Source of the DNA: Alteribacter populi | Lineage (GTDB): Bacteria; Bacillota; Bacilli; Bacillales; Salisediminibacteriaceae | Assembly (NCBI RefSeq): GCF_002352765.1 | Contig: NZ_KZ293963.1 | Location: forward strand, 2,502,368-2,566,367 | Direction: 5' to 3' | Length of the DNA: 64,000 nt | Shown: positions 15,864 through 25,390 of the stretch, in pieces | Layout: every line of letters starts with the position of its first letter | Numbering within the stretch: the stretch's first letter is position 1 | The notes under the pieces: generated by a model | What the model was told of the DNA's origin: nothing | The model's database searches: none | What the model saw: the letters and a program-made list of their open reading frames with translations, nothing else | Position numbers and translations under genes: made by a program

Positions 15864-15985
15864 GGGACATGGGGACAGGTTCCCTGTCCCAGCTGCTTTT
15901 CTCGCTGGAGTCGCTGCCTTTCTCTCTTTTGTTCTATAAGTCAATAACTACAATCTACGCGAAAAGTGCCTTATTTTAAAATACC
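15864..15985. repeat. Intergenic repeat, GC-rich palindrome plus tail (copy R2)
   Basis: Same element as 2415-2575 but shorter: GGGACATGGGGACAGGTTCC, then a tail with CGCTGGAGTCGCTGCCTTTC and AAGTGCCTTATTTTAAAA. A relaxed copy of the AT-rich core, AAATAAACGTTTGATTAAA, follows at 16006-16024. The rest of the 15747-16423 gap is noncoding. Confidence 0.75.
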
Positions 15986-16139
15986 CTGTAATTTTTTGTA
16001 TTTTCAAATAAACGTTTGATTAAATCGACTTTCTTCATCAATATTCCCCAGGAAATTGATTTTCTCGTGAGAATTCTTCTTCGAGTATGACGACACTTAA
16101 AGTGTTATGAGATAAGAGAATGCTCTACTTTAAAGCCAC

Positions 16140-16300
16140 ACCTAATCAATCTTTACGAGGATTGTTCAGCAAATGATCGAACCGAGAATTTCCTACCGAG
16201 GTATACCATACAATTTGTTGACGAACTGAATATTTAACGGCCTATACCAGAAGCTGCGAAAAGTACCCTAAACACATTAAATGGTAGGGAAAAATGCTGA
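16140..16300 (+). pseudogene. Degenerate coding remnant, internally deleted copy
   Basis: Related to 19038-19246. Three-frame reading recovers pieces such as RIVQQMIEPRISYR and YPKHIKW, interrupted by frameshifts and stops. No start or intact frame remains. It runs straight into the AT-rich repeat at 16313. The parent family is not recognised. Confidence 0.5.
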
Positions 16301-16312
16301 CAAAACAGATAA

Positions 16313-16392
16313 CCTTGTCACTTCCTCACTTCCCTTGTCTAACCTGCTGATTTTAAATAAACGTTTAATTAAACATACATGAAGTGACAAGG
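16313..16392. repeat. AT-rich inverted-end repeat, copy A
   Basis: Ends CCTTGTCAC...GTGACAAGG around the near-palindrome AAATAAACGTTTAATTAAA (16355-16373), with ATGCTGACAA conserved just upstream. Other copies: 19258 (decayed right end), 29195-29273, 41824-41884 (short left end) and 45803-45881. No coding capacity. The symmetric ends suggest a MITE-like element or a large terminator-like hairpin. Confidence 0.75.
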
Positions 16393-16423
16393 AAACCTGT
16401 TATTCGAGCTCAGTTTTTAATAA

Positions 16424-16609
16424 CATCTCACGGCACTATTTGAAGAACATGGAGAAGATGTAGTCAAAGACAAATATGGTTTAGAAGACGTTTTAGATAA
16501 GGCAGATTATTGTATATGTAACAGTAGACAAACTCAAACCATATTTAGATACGTTAATAAAAATAATATGATCAAAGGGAATTTATTCCTACTCCAAACA
16601 GAAAAATAA
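16424..16609 (+). pseudogene. Gene fragment without a start
   Basis: An open frame of 61 codons begins after a stop at 16421 and ends TAA at 16607. It reads ALFEEHGEDVVKDKYGLEDV and then a DKADYCICNSRQTQTIFRY stretch, protein-like in composition. No ATG, GTG or TTG with a ribosome binding site precedes it, so it looks like the 3' end of a lost gene left next to repeat copy A. The family is not recognised. Confidence 0.5.
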
Positions 16610-16712
16610 AAGCCTTCTCACCTATGTAAACTAATCGTTGTCATATGTATACCAAGGGTTTATCGATTTATTGTGACTGTTAGGATAAAGTGAAAATGAA
16701 AGGAGAATGAGA

Positions 16713-17273
16713 ATGAAAATTGGTGAACAGATTCGAATGCTTCGTAAAAGTGAAAGCCTTTCTCAAGAGCAATTAGGGGAAAAACTTAATGTCTCCCGTC
16801 AAGCTGTTTATAAATGGGAAAGTGATAAAGGTTATCCTGATATTCAAAACTTAATTACATTAAGTGAATTGTTTGATATCAGCATAGATGAACTGATTAA
16901 AAAAGATAGCGTTTTTCAACAGAGAATAATAGTAAAAGGAGGAATCATATCTAATCGACGCCTTTTATCGTCGTTAAATTATTTCAGTATTTTTTTTGCT
17001 CCTTTCTTACTCCCTTTTATTACGATTTGCGTTGGCGAAAAGGATATAAAAGGTCATGGAAAAAGAGCTTTTATATCCCACTCTATTCCTGTAGTTATAT
17101 ACGTAATGATGATGATTGTATTTTACTTATCTGCATATTTAACAGGGGCAGATCAACCTAATTCCATTTTGGTTATTTTTGGTGCAACGAGCTTAGCTGT
17201 TACCACAATTAGTGTTGTTATTTGGAATGTGATTCAAGGCATCAAAGTGCTTAAAATCCCCCTTAAAACATGA
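16713..17273 (+). CDS. XRE-type regulator with membrane C-terminus
   Basis: 186 aa. A Cro/CI helix-turn-helix occupies about 1-62 (LSQEQLGEKLNVSRQAVYKWESDKGYPD, then LSELFDISIDELI). Three hydrophobic segments follow, near 87-107, 121-142 and 150-172, so the DNA-binding domain is tethered to the membrane. Such fusions often sit beside antibiotic or lantibiotic ABC exporters. The ATG at 16713 is preferred to the one at 16707 because AAAGGAG ends 7 nt before it, whereas the first ATG is only 1 nt away. It is 21 nt upstream of the ATPase gene, so probably a cotranscribed local regulator. Confidence 0.82.
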   Translation: MKIGEQIRMLRKSESLSQEQLGEKLNVSRQAVYKWESDKGYPDIQNLITLSELFDISIDELIKKDSVFQQRIIVKGGIISNRRLLSSLNYFSIFFAPFLLPFITICVGEKDIKGHGKRAFISHSIPVVIYVMMMIVFYLSAYLTGADQPNSILVIFGATSLAVTTISVVIWNVIQGIKVLKIPLKT

Positions 17274-17294
17274 AATTAATGGAGATGAATATTT

Positions 17295-18221
17295 ATGGAC
17301 AATACACCCATGTTGCAATTAAAAAATGTTAGTAAGACACTTGGGAGCAAAGTGGTTGTAAATGATATAAGTTTAGATATACATTCTGGTGAAATATTTG
17401 GATTATTAGGCCCAAATGGGGCTGGAAAAACGACCACCATTCGTATGCTTGTTGGATTACTATCAATAACAGAAGGAAAAGTATTAATGAACGGTGTTAA
17501 TATTGAAAAAGATTTTGAACTAGCAATTTCTCAAGTTGGGGCGATCATTGAAAATCCTGAATTATATGATTATTTAACAGGTTATCAAAACTTGATCCAC
17601 TTTTCTCGTATGTCTGGAAATGTTTCGAAAGAACGAATCGATGAAATCATTCAAATGATTGGATTGGAAAATGCGATTCAAGCGAGAGTGAAGACATATT
17701 CGTTAGGTATGCGCCAACGCTTAGGCTTGGGTCAAGCTCTTATGCATTCCCCATCAATACTCATATTAGATGAACCAACAAACGGATTAGATCCATCAGG
17801 TATTCGTGAGTTTCGTCAGCTTTTAATAAAGTTAGCAAAAAAAGGAAAAATGGCTGTTCTTGTGTCGAGTCATCTCCTCGCTGAAATGGAAATGATGTGT
17901 GATCGGATAGGGATTATTCAACACGGGAAATTAATTGATGTTCAATCGGTACACGACTTTGTTGAATCAGAAAAAAAATTGACCGTAACTTTTACCGTTG
18001 ACCGAGTTGATTTAGCAGAACAAACTGTACAACAGGAATTCGATAATAAGTCATATAGCGTAAGTCACAAAGCCATTGAAGTACATCTAGAATACAATCA
18101 GGTTCCGCAAGTGACAAAATCCCTGGTGGAAAAAGGAATTAAAATATACGGCATTACATCAACACAGAAAACGCTGGAAGATAAATTTCTCGAAGTAACA
18201 GGAGGTAAACCAATTGTTTAA
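17295..18221 (+). CDS. ABC exporter ATP-binding protein (BcrA-like)
   Basis: 308 aa, DRA-type ATPase. Walker A GPNGAGKT at 39-46, signature SLGMRQRLGLGQAL near 137, Walker B ILILDEPTNGLDPSG near 157, switch histidine in VSSHLL. The C-terminal 90 residues form the variable domain usual in bacitracin and lantibiotic self-protection ATPases (BcrA, SpaF types). It powers the permease encoded next, with which it overlaps by 8 nt. The ligand is unknown; peptide antibiotic export or resistance is the family precedent. Confidence 0.88.
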   Translation: MDNTPMLQLKNVSKTLGSKVVVNDISLDIHSGEIFGLLGPNGAGKTTTIRMLVGLLSITEGKVLMNGVNIEKDFELAISQVGAIIENPELYDYLTGYQNLIHFSRMSGNVSKERIDEIIQMIGLENAIQARVKTYSLGMRQRLGLGQALMHSPSILILDEPTNGLDPSGIREFRQLLIKLAKKGKMAVLVSSHLLAEMEMMCDRIGIIQHGKLIDVQSVHDFVESEKKLTVTFTVDRVDLAEQTVQQEFDNKSYSVSHKAIEVHLEYNQVPQVTKSLVEKGIKIYGITSTQKTLEDKFLEVTGGKPIV

Positions 18222-19005
18222 CCTATTTGCCTGTATTAAAAATGAAAATATGAAAATCAATAGCCGACTCGGAACGAAAATAATGGCTGGTACATTAATT
18301 CTAGCTGTGTTTGTTGCTGGTTTAATCCATAATTATTTGCCCGAAGCCCCTGCGTCTATGTGGGAATTTTTATATGTTAATTTAGAAATTTATGTTTCCA
18401 TTATCGTCTTGTACGCTGTCATTATAGCTGCGGGGAATATTCCGACTGAGTTTTCGAAAGGCACCATCAAGCTGCTACTCATACGTCCAATTAGTCGATC
18501 CAAAGTCCTGTTATCCAAATATATCGCTACTATTCTATTTTCACTTGGTATGCTCGTAAGTACATTCGCTTTATCCCTTTTAGTCGGCGGTATATTTTTC
18601 GGATTTGATCCTCCGTCTCAAGCAAACCTAATAACAATGAGCGGTAGTCCAGTGGAAAATGTTATCCCTCATCTTACCAGCGTGACTGCATTTATCTTTA
18701 TCGATATGCTGATGATGATTACTATTGCCTTTATGATTTCCACTATTTTTCATAATAGTGCAATGGCCATTGGTCTAGTGGTATTTTTGAGATTTGCCGG
18801 CCCGAATATTGTGATCGCTCTTCATCAATACGATTGGGCAAAATACATTTTGTTTGCTAATTTGAACTTAAGACAGCATATTGGTGGTGCTTCATATATA
18901 GAAGGATTGACTATGACCTTTTCTGTCATTACGCTTGCTGTTTATTTCCTTATTTTCATCACCCTAACTTGGTGGATATTCAATAAAAGAGATATAACTG
19001 CTTAG
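18214..19005 (+). CDS. ABC exporter permease (ABC-2/BcrB-like)
   Basis: 263 aa with about six membrane segments (near 24-42, 65-85, 103-127, 155-180, 185-200 and 236-258) and the FSKGTIKLLLIRPISRSKVLLSKY motif after the second segment, typical of ABC-2 permeases of the bacitracin type. The TTG start at 18214 has GGAGG upstream inside the ATPase gene. Forms a two-component exporter with the ATPase at 17295. No terminator is obvious; the GC-rich palindrome R3 begins 8 nt after the stop and may serve as one. Confidence 0.86.
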   Translation: MFNLFACIKNENMKINSRLGTKIMAGTLILAVFVAGLIHNYLPEAPASMWEFLYVNLEIYVSIIVLYAVIIAAGNIPTEFSKGTIKLLLIRPISRSKVLLSKYIATILFSLGMLVSTFALSLLVGGIFFGFDPPSQANLITMSGSPVENVIPHLTSVTAFIFIDMLMMITIAFMISTIFHNSAMAIGLVVFLRFAGPNIVIALHQYDWAKYILFANLNLRQHIGGASYIEGLTMTFSVITLAVYFLIFITLTWWIFNKRDITA

Positions 19006-19013
19006 GAATGGGA

Positions 19014-19033
19014 GGGACATGGGGACAGGTCCC
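19014..19033. repeat. GC-rich palindromic repeat, short copy R3
   Basis: GGGACATGGGGACAGGTCCC without the longer tail of R1 and R2. It begins 8 nt after the permease stop codon and is followed at once by the degenerate coding remnant. Confidence 0.75.
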
Positions 19034-19037
19034 AACA

Positions 19038-19246
19038 ACAAGTTTCGCGAGGATCGTTAAACAAATGATCGAACCGAAAATCTCCTACCGAGACTATGTC
19101 ATACGATTAGTAAAGCACCAAAATGGCTGACTGAAAATTCAACGGCCTATAAAATTAGCTGGGAAGAAATCAACTGTCATCCTGATCAAATTCGTTTTGG
19201 TCAAGAGTACCCTGAACACATTGAATGGTCGGAAGAATGCTGACAA
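19038..19246 (+). pseudogene. Degenerate coding remnant, longer copy
   Basis: Two frames joined by one shift give RIVKQMIEPKISYRDYVIRL and then WLTENSTAYKISWEEINCHP, continuing DQIRFGQEYPEHIEWSEEC to a TGA at 19241. Protein-like residues and a matching but more decayed copy at 16140 show that this was once coding. No start is left. I do not recognise the parent family. Confidence 0.55.
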
Positions 19247-19257
19247 CAATCAGATAA

Positions 19258-19310
19258 CCTTGTCTTTCCTCACTCTACTTGTCTAATAAACTGATTTTCA
19301 ATTCATGTAG
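19258..19310. repeat. AT-rich inverted-end repeat, decayed copy E
   Basis: Keeps the left part (ATGCTGACAA, CAGATAACCTTGTC, CTCACTCTACTTGTCTAA, CTGATTTT) but the AACGTTTAATTAAA core and the GTGACAAGG end are lost. The rest of the gap to 19825 is AT-rich, without an obvious gene, and must hold the promoter of the peptide-transporter operon. Confidence 0.6.
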
Positions 19311-19825
19311 ATATATTTTTTCCAAAGTTTCTAATAAAACTCATTTTTGTCATTAAGATTGAAATTAGGGAAGCTGTCTTTCTCATCAATTTTCTTCCCT
19401 CTACTTAAGTCCTTTCATGCCCAAGTAACGGTGATTGCTAAGTATATTAAATATTATCTCTATGTGATTTGAGATTCGTGAAAAACATTAGTTCTCCCGT
19501 ATACAGATTCATAACCAGGAACATTACAGTTCAAAGAGCAGCTTTTATCTCCCAACTGATTCTCCATTATTCTCCCTCTTAAAATGATTACCTTCCTAAT
19601 TCAGTACCTCCTCCCTGCCCTTTCCCAAAAAACGACCTTTGAAATGAAAGAAATACACCGATCATCATCTTTGTTAAGCAATAAAGTATAAAATCTCCAT
19701 GAAATATTTTAGAAAAAAACTGAATCTTTTTAATTTTATGTTTACACCCTTCTGTATTACTGATAAACTCATGTTTAACAAATAGTAAACTATTGGTTCA
19801 TTATTTGAAAAAAGGAGTGAAATTT

Positions 19826-21457
19826 ATGGGGAGAAAATTTAGGTTGATGTTGTTTTTGTCAGTAATGTTAATACTTACGTTAGCACTAGCTGCTTGTGTT
19901 GGAGACCCTGATGACGAGCCCGCTTCTAATGAATCACATGATGACACTTCCGATGAATCGAATGAAACCACCAGTGAGGATAACAAATATGGGGGGGTAT
20001 TAACTGTCGCAATGATTGACTCTCCTATGAGGTTAGATCCAATTGACTACAGTGGTGTTTATGAATCACATGTTATTCGAAGTATTGCTGATACGTTAGT
20101 TGTATATAGTGAGGATTTATCTGAGATTGAACCTTCACTTGCTGAAAGTTGGACAATCTCTGATGATATGATGATCTATACTTTTGATTTGAGAGAGGAT
20201 GCATATTTTCAACCGGGAGAGTTCCAGGATGGAAGACAAATGACAGCAGAAGATGTGAAATTTAGCTTGGAACGTTCTGCTAATGATTCTGCAATGAACC
20301 GTTTAAGGGGAATTGAATCTGTTGAAGTGATAGACGAGTTTTCTATTGAAATTCACCTAACAGAACCGAATGCAGCCTTAATGGCGATGTTAACAGATGC
20401 TGGTAACTCAATCCTTCCAAAGGATGAAGTTGAAGGGCATGGAGATGATTTCGGTGTAAATCTAGTTGGGACAGGACCTTTCTCTCTAGAAGAATGGGCG
20501 ACCGACGATTATATTCAATTAACTCGCCACGATGATTACTGGGGTCAAACAGCATTTATAGATGAATTAATTTGGAAATCTATCTCAGATAGAAACATGA
20601 TGGTAAATGCTTTAAGAACCGGTGAAGTAGATATTGCTATTGGAATTGATGGGCAAAATAGGCAGATCGTCGAAGAAGAGGAAGAAATATCTTTATTAAC
20701 AACTCCAGGATTATCGATTGAATATGCCGCTTTGAATATGGATAGTGGTCCAACAGCGGATAAAAAAGTACGAGAAGCTCTCAACCTCGCAACAAATGTA
20801 GATGATTTAATAGAAGGCGTTTTCCAATGGGGCGGTGCGGAGAGATCTTATTTACCGCTTCCTCAAGATTCTTGGGGTTACTTTGAAGAATTAGAGGTAG
20901 AAGTCCCAGGCTATGACCCTGAAAGAGCAAAAGTGTTAATGGAAGAATCCGGTTACCCTGATGGATTTGAAACAGATATTTACGTAATTGAGTCTCGCTC
21001 TTCCCACGCACAAATTCTTCAAAATCAATTGAAAGAGAACTTGAATATTGATGCAAGTGTAAATGTGGTCGAATGGGGTACTTTTAGCGAAACCGCAGCA
21101 AGCGGAAATGCCCCCATTTATATAATGGGATGGTCTTGGTACCCTGACCCTGACTTCTTCCTGTATCAAATGCTTCATAGTGATCAAATTGGCTCTTTGG
21201 GAAATGGCTATGGTTACCATAATGAGGATGTGGATGAACTATTATCGTTAGCTGTATCGGAAACTGTCGATCAAGAAGAAAGAACTGCTATCTATCATGA
21301 CATCTTAGAACTAGTAGTTGAGGATATGCCAAGAATTGAATTGACAAACGTTGAAATTACAGCTGGGGTTAGAAATAATATACAAGGCTTTAATGTAAGA
21401 GCCGATAATACTTTTATTATTACGAACGATACCACAAACGTATGGAAAGAAGATTAA
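19826..21457 (+). CDS. Peptide/nickel-type ABC transporter substrate-binding lipoprotein
   Basis: 543 aa, SBP_bac_5 family. Signal peptide with lipobox LAAC (mature Cys about 23), an acidic linker, then YGGVLTVAMIDSPMRLDP at the start of the domain and the family signature DVKFSLERSANDSAMNRL near 138-155. It captures ligand outside the membrane. Start chosen at 19826 because AAAGGAG lies 8 nt upstream; an in-frame ATG 33 nt earlier has none. First gene of an eight-gene plus-strand run that ends with aroM-like. With two peptidase-like genes downstream, a short peptide or acylated amino acid is the likely ligand. That is inference. Confidence 0.92.
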   Translation: MGRKFRLMLFLSVMLILTLALAACVGDPDDEPASNESHDDTSDESNETTSEDNKYGGVLTVAMIDSPMRLDPIDYSGVYESHVIRSIADTLVVYSEDLSEIEPSLAESWTISDDMMIYTFDLREDAYFQPGEFQDGRQMTAEDVKFSLERSANDSAMNRLRGIESVEVIDEFSIEIHLTEPNAALMAMLTDAGNSILPKDEVEGHGDDFGVNLVGTGPFSLEEWATDDYIQLTRHDDYWGQTAFIDELIWKSISDRNMMVNALRTGEVDIAIGIDGQNRQIVEEEEEISLLTTPGLSIEYAALNMDSGPTADKKVREALNLATNVDDLIEGVFQWGGAERSYLPLPQDSWGYFEELEVEVPGYDPERAKVLMEESGYPDGFETDIYVIESRSSHAQILQNQLKENLNIDASVNVVEWGTFSETAASGNAPIYIMGWSWYPDPDFFLYQMLHSDQIGSLGNGYGYHNEDVDELLSLAVSETVDQEERTAIYHDILELVVEDMPRIELTNVEITAGVRNNIQGFNVRADNTFIITNDTTNVWKED

Positions 21458-21488
21458 TCAATCCAGGTTTAGCTGGAGGTGGGGAATA

Positions 21489-22457
21489 TTGATAAAATTT
21501 ATTCTAAAGAGATTTATAGACTTAATACCTACGTTACTCATTGTCATCACCATTGTTTTTGTCATCACTAGAATAATTCCTGGTGATCCAGCTATCGTAC
21601 TGCTGGGTCCCCAGGCTAGTGTTGAAGACGTTAACGAAATGAATCAGAAATTAGGGTTAAATGAGCCCATCTATAAGCAATACTTTCATTACATTGCAAA
21701 TTTACTTCAAGGTGATCTAGGTGATTCTATCGCCTATAATAACCAATCGGTAGCCGGGTTGATTCTAGAACGATTCCCCAACACTCTTATTCTCGGAATC
21801 AGCGCTATTCTTATTGCTCTCGTTGTAGGAGTTACTGCTGGAGTGGTGGCAGCTGTAAAACAAAACACGGTTATTGATTACTCGGTAATTGTCATGTCAC
21901 TCGTCGGAGTTTCCATGCCAGTATTTTGGCTGGGTCTTATGCTTGTTCTTCTATTTAGTGTTAATCTTGGCTGGCTTCCAAGTATAGGGATAGGTAATTT
22001 AGAAGATGGTTTTTGGAATTTCATTAAATATCTCATATTACCTAGTATTGCTCTAGCAACAATACCAATGGCAGAGTTCGCTAGGATCACCCGTTCGAGT
22101 ATGTTAGAAGTCGTCAACCATGACTACATTAAAACGGCACGCTCTAAAGGCTTAAGTGAACTTCGCGTTATTTGCAAGCATGCTTTTAAAAATTCATTGA
22201 CCCCTTTATTGACTGTATCTGGCATGCAAATTTCTATGATGCTAGGTGGAGCCATTTTGACTGAGACGATTTTTAGTTGGCCTGGTGTCGGAAGATTAAT
22301 CATAGATGCCATAGATAAAAGAGATTTTATGGTTGTTCAAGGGACTGTTCTCTTTATCGCCATCGTTTTCGTTCTAGTTAATCTTGTTGTCGATATTTTA
22401 TATAAGGTCGTAAACCCTAGAGTTAATTATTCAAGTGGGAAAGGAGGCGGCAAATAG
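21489..22457 (+). CDS. ABC transporter permease (DppB-like)
   Basis: 322 aa, six membrane segments. Starts MIKFILKRFIDLIPTLLIV, as DppB/OppB proteins do. The EAA loop is seen in EFARITRSSMLEVVNHDYIKTARSKGLSE near 197-225, the contact site for the ATPases. The TTG start has GGAGGTGGGG upstream. It couples with the DppC-like permease; the two genes overlap by 1 nt. Confidence 0.92.
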   Translation: MIKFILKRFIDLIPTLLIVITIVFVITRIIPGDPAIVLLGPQASVEDVNEMNQKLGLNEPIYKQYFHYIANLLQGDLGDSIAYNNQSVAGLILERFPNTLILGISAILIALVVGVTAGVVAAVKQNTVIDYSVIVMSLVGVSMPVFWLGLMLVLLFSVNLGWLPSIGIGNLEDGFWNFIKYLILPSIALATIPMAEFARITRSSMLEVVNHDYIKTARSKGLSELRVICKHAFKNSLTPLLTVSGMQISMMLGGAILTETIFSWPGVGRLIIDAIDKRDFMVVQGTVLFIAIVFVLVNLVVDILYKVVNPRVNYSSGKGGGK

Positions 22458-23332
22458 TGGCTTCTGAAAATGCTGTTCATTATATAGAAAAAAAAGAATC
22501 CTATATTTTCATGAAAAAACTACTTAAAAATAAATTATCTGTTTTTGGTTTATTTATTATTATTTGTACTTTCATTATGGCAATTTTTGCTCCACTTATT
22601 GCCACTCACTCTCCTAATACTATGAATGTAGGTGCTCCCCTGCTTGGACCTGGTGAAGAAGGTTTACTGTTAGGTACAGATAATTTTGGAAGAGACTTAT
22701 TTAGCCGAATAATCTATGGATCACAAATTTCCTTAATCGTCGGTGTGCTTTCCGTAACATTTGCAGGTATAGTAGGAACATTACTCGGGTTAGTATCTGG
22801 TTATTATGGTGGTCGGGTCGACTCCATTATTATGAGAGCAATGGATGGTTTGTTTGCTTTTCCATTCATTCTACTCGCCATTGTTTTAATGACTGTTTTA
22901 GGTCAAGGGTTATTTAACGTCATTATTGCGATAGGAACTGCTATTATTCCTGGATTTGCGCGAATTGTACGAGGTCAGGTATTGAATGTAAAAGAGGAAG
23001 AATTTATTGAAGTAACAAGATCACTAGGAGCGAAAGACGGGAAAATAATATTTCATCATATCCTTCCAAATTGTACAGCACCTATTATTGTGTACGGTAC
23101 AATGGCTATCGCTGGGGCGATCATTTCTGAAGCTGCTTTAAGCTTTTTAGGATTAGGTGTACAACCGCCAACAGCATCTTGGGGGAGCATTTTAAGAGAT
23201 GGAAAAGACTTTTTAGTTCTGTCACCCCACATGGCAACATTTTCGGGATTAGCCATCTTATTGTCTGTATTAGGATTCAATGTATTTGGCGATGGCTTAC
23301 GTGATGCATTAGATCCGAAGATGAAACTTTAA
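22457..23332 (+). CDS. ABC transporter permease (DppC-like)
   Basis: 291 aa with an N-terminal membrane segment near 31-50 and five more. DppC/OppC motifs: LGTDNFGRDLFSRIIYGSQISL near 75-95, the EAA loop GQVLNVKEEEFIEVTRSLGAKDGKI, and ISEAALSFLGLGVQPPTASWG. The GTG start overlaps the dppB-like stop codon (TAGTG). Second transmembrane subunit of the importer. Confidence 0.92.
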   Translation: MASENAVHYIEKKESYIFMKKLLKNKLSVFGLFIIICTFIMAIFAPLIATHSPNTMNVGAPLLGPGEEGLLLGTDNFGRDLFSRIIYGSQISLIVGVLSVTFAGIVGTLLGLVSGYYGGRVDSIIMRAMDGLFAFPFILLAIVLMTVLGQGLFNVIIAIGTAIIPGFARIVRGQVLNVKEEEFIEVTRSLGAKDGKIIFHHILPNCTAPIIVYGTMAIAGAIISEAALSFLGLGVQPPTASWGSILRDGKDFLVLSPHMATFSGLAILLSVLGFNVFGDGLRDALDPKMKL

Positions 23333-23351
23333 ATCTTTTGGAGTGATAAAT

Positions 23352-24365
23352 GTGCAAAACACAGATAAAATTCTTGAGGTAAAAAACTTAAATGTCCATT
23401 TCCACTCATCATCAAGTATCGTTAGAGCAGTCAATGGAGTAAGCTTCGACTTAAATTGTGGCGAATCCTTAGCTATTGTCGGCGAATCAGGTTCTGGTAA
23501 AAGTGTTACTGCGACGTCGATACTCGGGCTCCTTCCAAAACAAACTGCAAAAATTGATGAAGGACAAATCATTTACAAAAACAAAGATTTAACAAAAAAA
23601 TCAAATAGATACATGAGGAAAATTCGTGGAAATGAAATATCTATAATCTTTCAGGACCCAATGTCTTCTCTTAACCCTGTATTTACTATTGGGAATCAAA
23701 TTATTGAGGTTTTGAGACTACATCAACGTATGAGTAAAAAGCAAGCTAAGAAAAAAGCGGTGAAAATGCTTCAGTTAGTTGGTATTCCTGAAGCCGAGAA
23801 ACGTATTGACGAATATCCACATGAATTTTCTGGTGGAATGAGACAACGAGTGATGATCGCCATGGCGCTATCTTGTGAGCCTAACCTTTTAATTGCTGAT
23901 GAACCTACAACAGCATTAGACGTGACTGTACAAGCTCAAATTCTAAAATTAATGAAAGACCTGCAAAACCAATTTAATACCTCTATTATTTTAATTACTC
24001 ACGATTTAGGAGTCGTATGGGAGAGCTGTGAAAAAGTACTCGTTATGTATGCAGGTAATGCTGTTGAATATACTTCTGCAAAACGTCTTCATGAACAACC
24101 GTTGCATCCTTACACTTGGGGGCTACTTGACTCAAGAATAAGTGCTAACCATGAAAAACAGAAAAAGCTTCAACCCATTGAAGGGTCTCCACCAGACTTA
24201 AATAAAGATTTAAAGGGATGTCCGTTCGCTCAGCGGTGTAACTACGCAAATGGCATTTGTATTGAGGTTAAACCTCCGCTTGTAGAAGTTGAGGAAGGTC
24301 ACCAAGTAGCTTGTCACTTTCAACAAAAGGATCAACGACTGGTTAGGGAAGGTGACTATTTATGA
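23352..24365 (+). CDS. ABC transporter ATP-binding protein (DppD-like)
   Basis: 337 aa. Walker A GESGSGKS near 40-47, Q-loop IFQDPMSSLNP, signature FSGGMRQRVMIAMAL, Walker B LLIADEPTTALDVTVQ, and the C-terminal oligopeptide-transporter extension with the cysteine cluster (CPFAQRCNYANGICIEVKP ... ACHF). That cluster is linked in some family members to an Fe-S centre. The GTG at 23352 is preferred over the GTG at 23343 because GGAG (23340-23343) is 8 nt before it. The stop overlaps the next start (ATGA). Confidence 0.91.
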   Translation: MQNTDKILEVKNLNVHFHSSSSIVRAVNGVSFDLNCGESLAIVGESGSGKSVTATSILGLLPKQTAKIDEGQIIYKNKDLTKKSNRYMRKIRGNEISIIFQDPMSSLNPVFTIGNQIIEVLRLHQRMSKKQAKKKAVKMLQLVGIPEAEKRIDEYPHEFSGGMRQRVMIAMALSCEPNLLIADEPTTALDVTVQAQILKLMKDLQNQFNTSIILITHDLGVVWESCEKVLVMYAGNAVEYTSAKRLHEQPLHPYTWGLLDSRISANHEKQKKLQPIEGSPPDLNKDLKGCPFAQRCNYANGICIEVKPPLVEVEEGHQVACHFQQKDQRLVREGDYL

Positions 24366-25390
24366 GTGAACCATTATTAAAAGTAGAAAATTTAAAGAAG
24401 CACTTCCCTATCAATGACAATTTCTTTTTTTCGAAGAACTCTCAGTATTTAAAGGCTGTTGATGGCGTTAATTTAGAAGTTTTTAAAGGTGAAACATTTG
24501 GAATTGTAGGAGAATCCGGATGTGGAAAATCTACCTTATCTCGAGTAATCAATAAACTCCTATCTCCCACTGATGGGACAGTTTCCTTTATGGGAAAAAA
24601 AATCTCAAGCCTATCCAATTCAGAGCTAAGAGACATGCGAAAGAAAATTCAAATGGTTTTCCAAAACCCTTATGGTTCTCTTGATCCTCGGAAAACAATC
24701 GAATATTTAATCATGGAGCCATTAAACATTCACGGTGTCGGCACCATTCAAGAAAGAAAGAAAAAAGTTCACGAAGTACTTGAAAGAGTTGGACTTAATA
24801 CTGCTCACTCCAAAAGATATCCACATGAATTTAGCGGAGGTCAACGTCAGCGAATTAATATCGCTCGAGCCATTATTTTAAACCCTGACTTAATTATTTG
24901 TGATGAGCCTGTTTCTGCACTGGATGTTTCTGTGCAAGCACAAATAATTAATTTACTTAAGGATTTACAAAGTCAGTACAACCTCACCTATTTATTTATT
25001 TCACATGACCTTGGAGTCGTTCGCTATGTAAGTGATAGGATCGCAGTCATGTATTTAGGGAAAATTGTTGAGCTTGGGAGTTATAAAGATATTTATAACA
25101 ATCAGCAGCATCCATATACAAAAGCTCTTTTGTCTGCAACACCCATTGAAAGCCCTTTTGAAAAAAAAGAAAGACTTTTACTATCCGGGGAAACCCCAAG
25201 TCCAATTAATCCACCATCCGGTTGTCCATTTCATAAAAGATGTCCGCATGTAGTTGATGAATGTATGAGTAAGACCCCTGAACTTAGAGAATTTATACCT
25301 GGACATTATGCAGCGTGTCACCTTATGGGCAAAATTCCTCAAATAAAGAATATAAAGGAGAGAGAAAAATGTCATTCAAACATGTCATAG
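24362..25390 (+). CDS. ABC transporter ATP-binding protein (DppF-like)
   Basis: 342 aa. Walker A GESGCGKS, Q-loop VFQNPYGSLDPRKTI, signature FSGGQRQRINIARAI, Walker B LIICDEPVSALDVSVQ, and the C-terminal cysteine cluster CPFHKRCPHVVDECMSKTP ... AACH. Forms the ATPase heterodimer with the preceding protein. The stop lies 22 nt inside the next gene, so the DUF1177 gene is translationally coupled to the transporter. This is good evidence that the DUF1177 protein works on the imported compound. Confidence 0.92.
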   Translation: MSEPLLKVENLKKHFPINDNFFFSKNSQYLKAVDGVNLEVFKGETFGIVGESGCGKSTLSRVINKLLSPTDGTVSFMGKKISSLSNSELRDMRKKIQMVFQNPYGSLDPRKTIEYLIMEPLNIHGVGTIQERKKKVHEVLERVGLNTAHSKRYPHEFSGGQRQRINIARAIILNPDLIICDEPVSALDVSVQAQIINLLKDLQSQYNLTYLFISHDLGVVRYVSDRIAVMYLGKIVELGSYKDIYNNQQHPYTKALLSATPIESPFEKKERLLLSGETPSPINPPSGCPFHKRCPHVVDECMSKTPELREFIPGHYAACHLMGKIPQIKNIKEREKCHSNMS

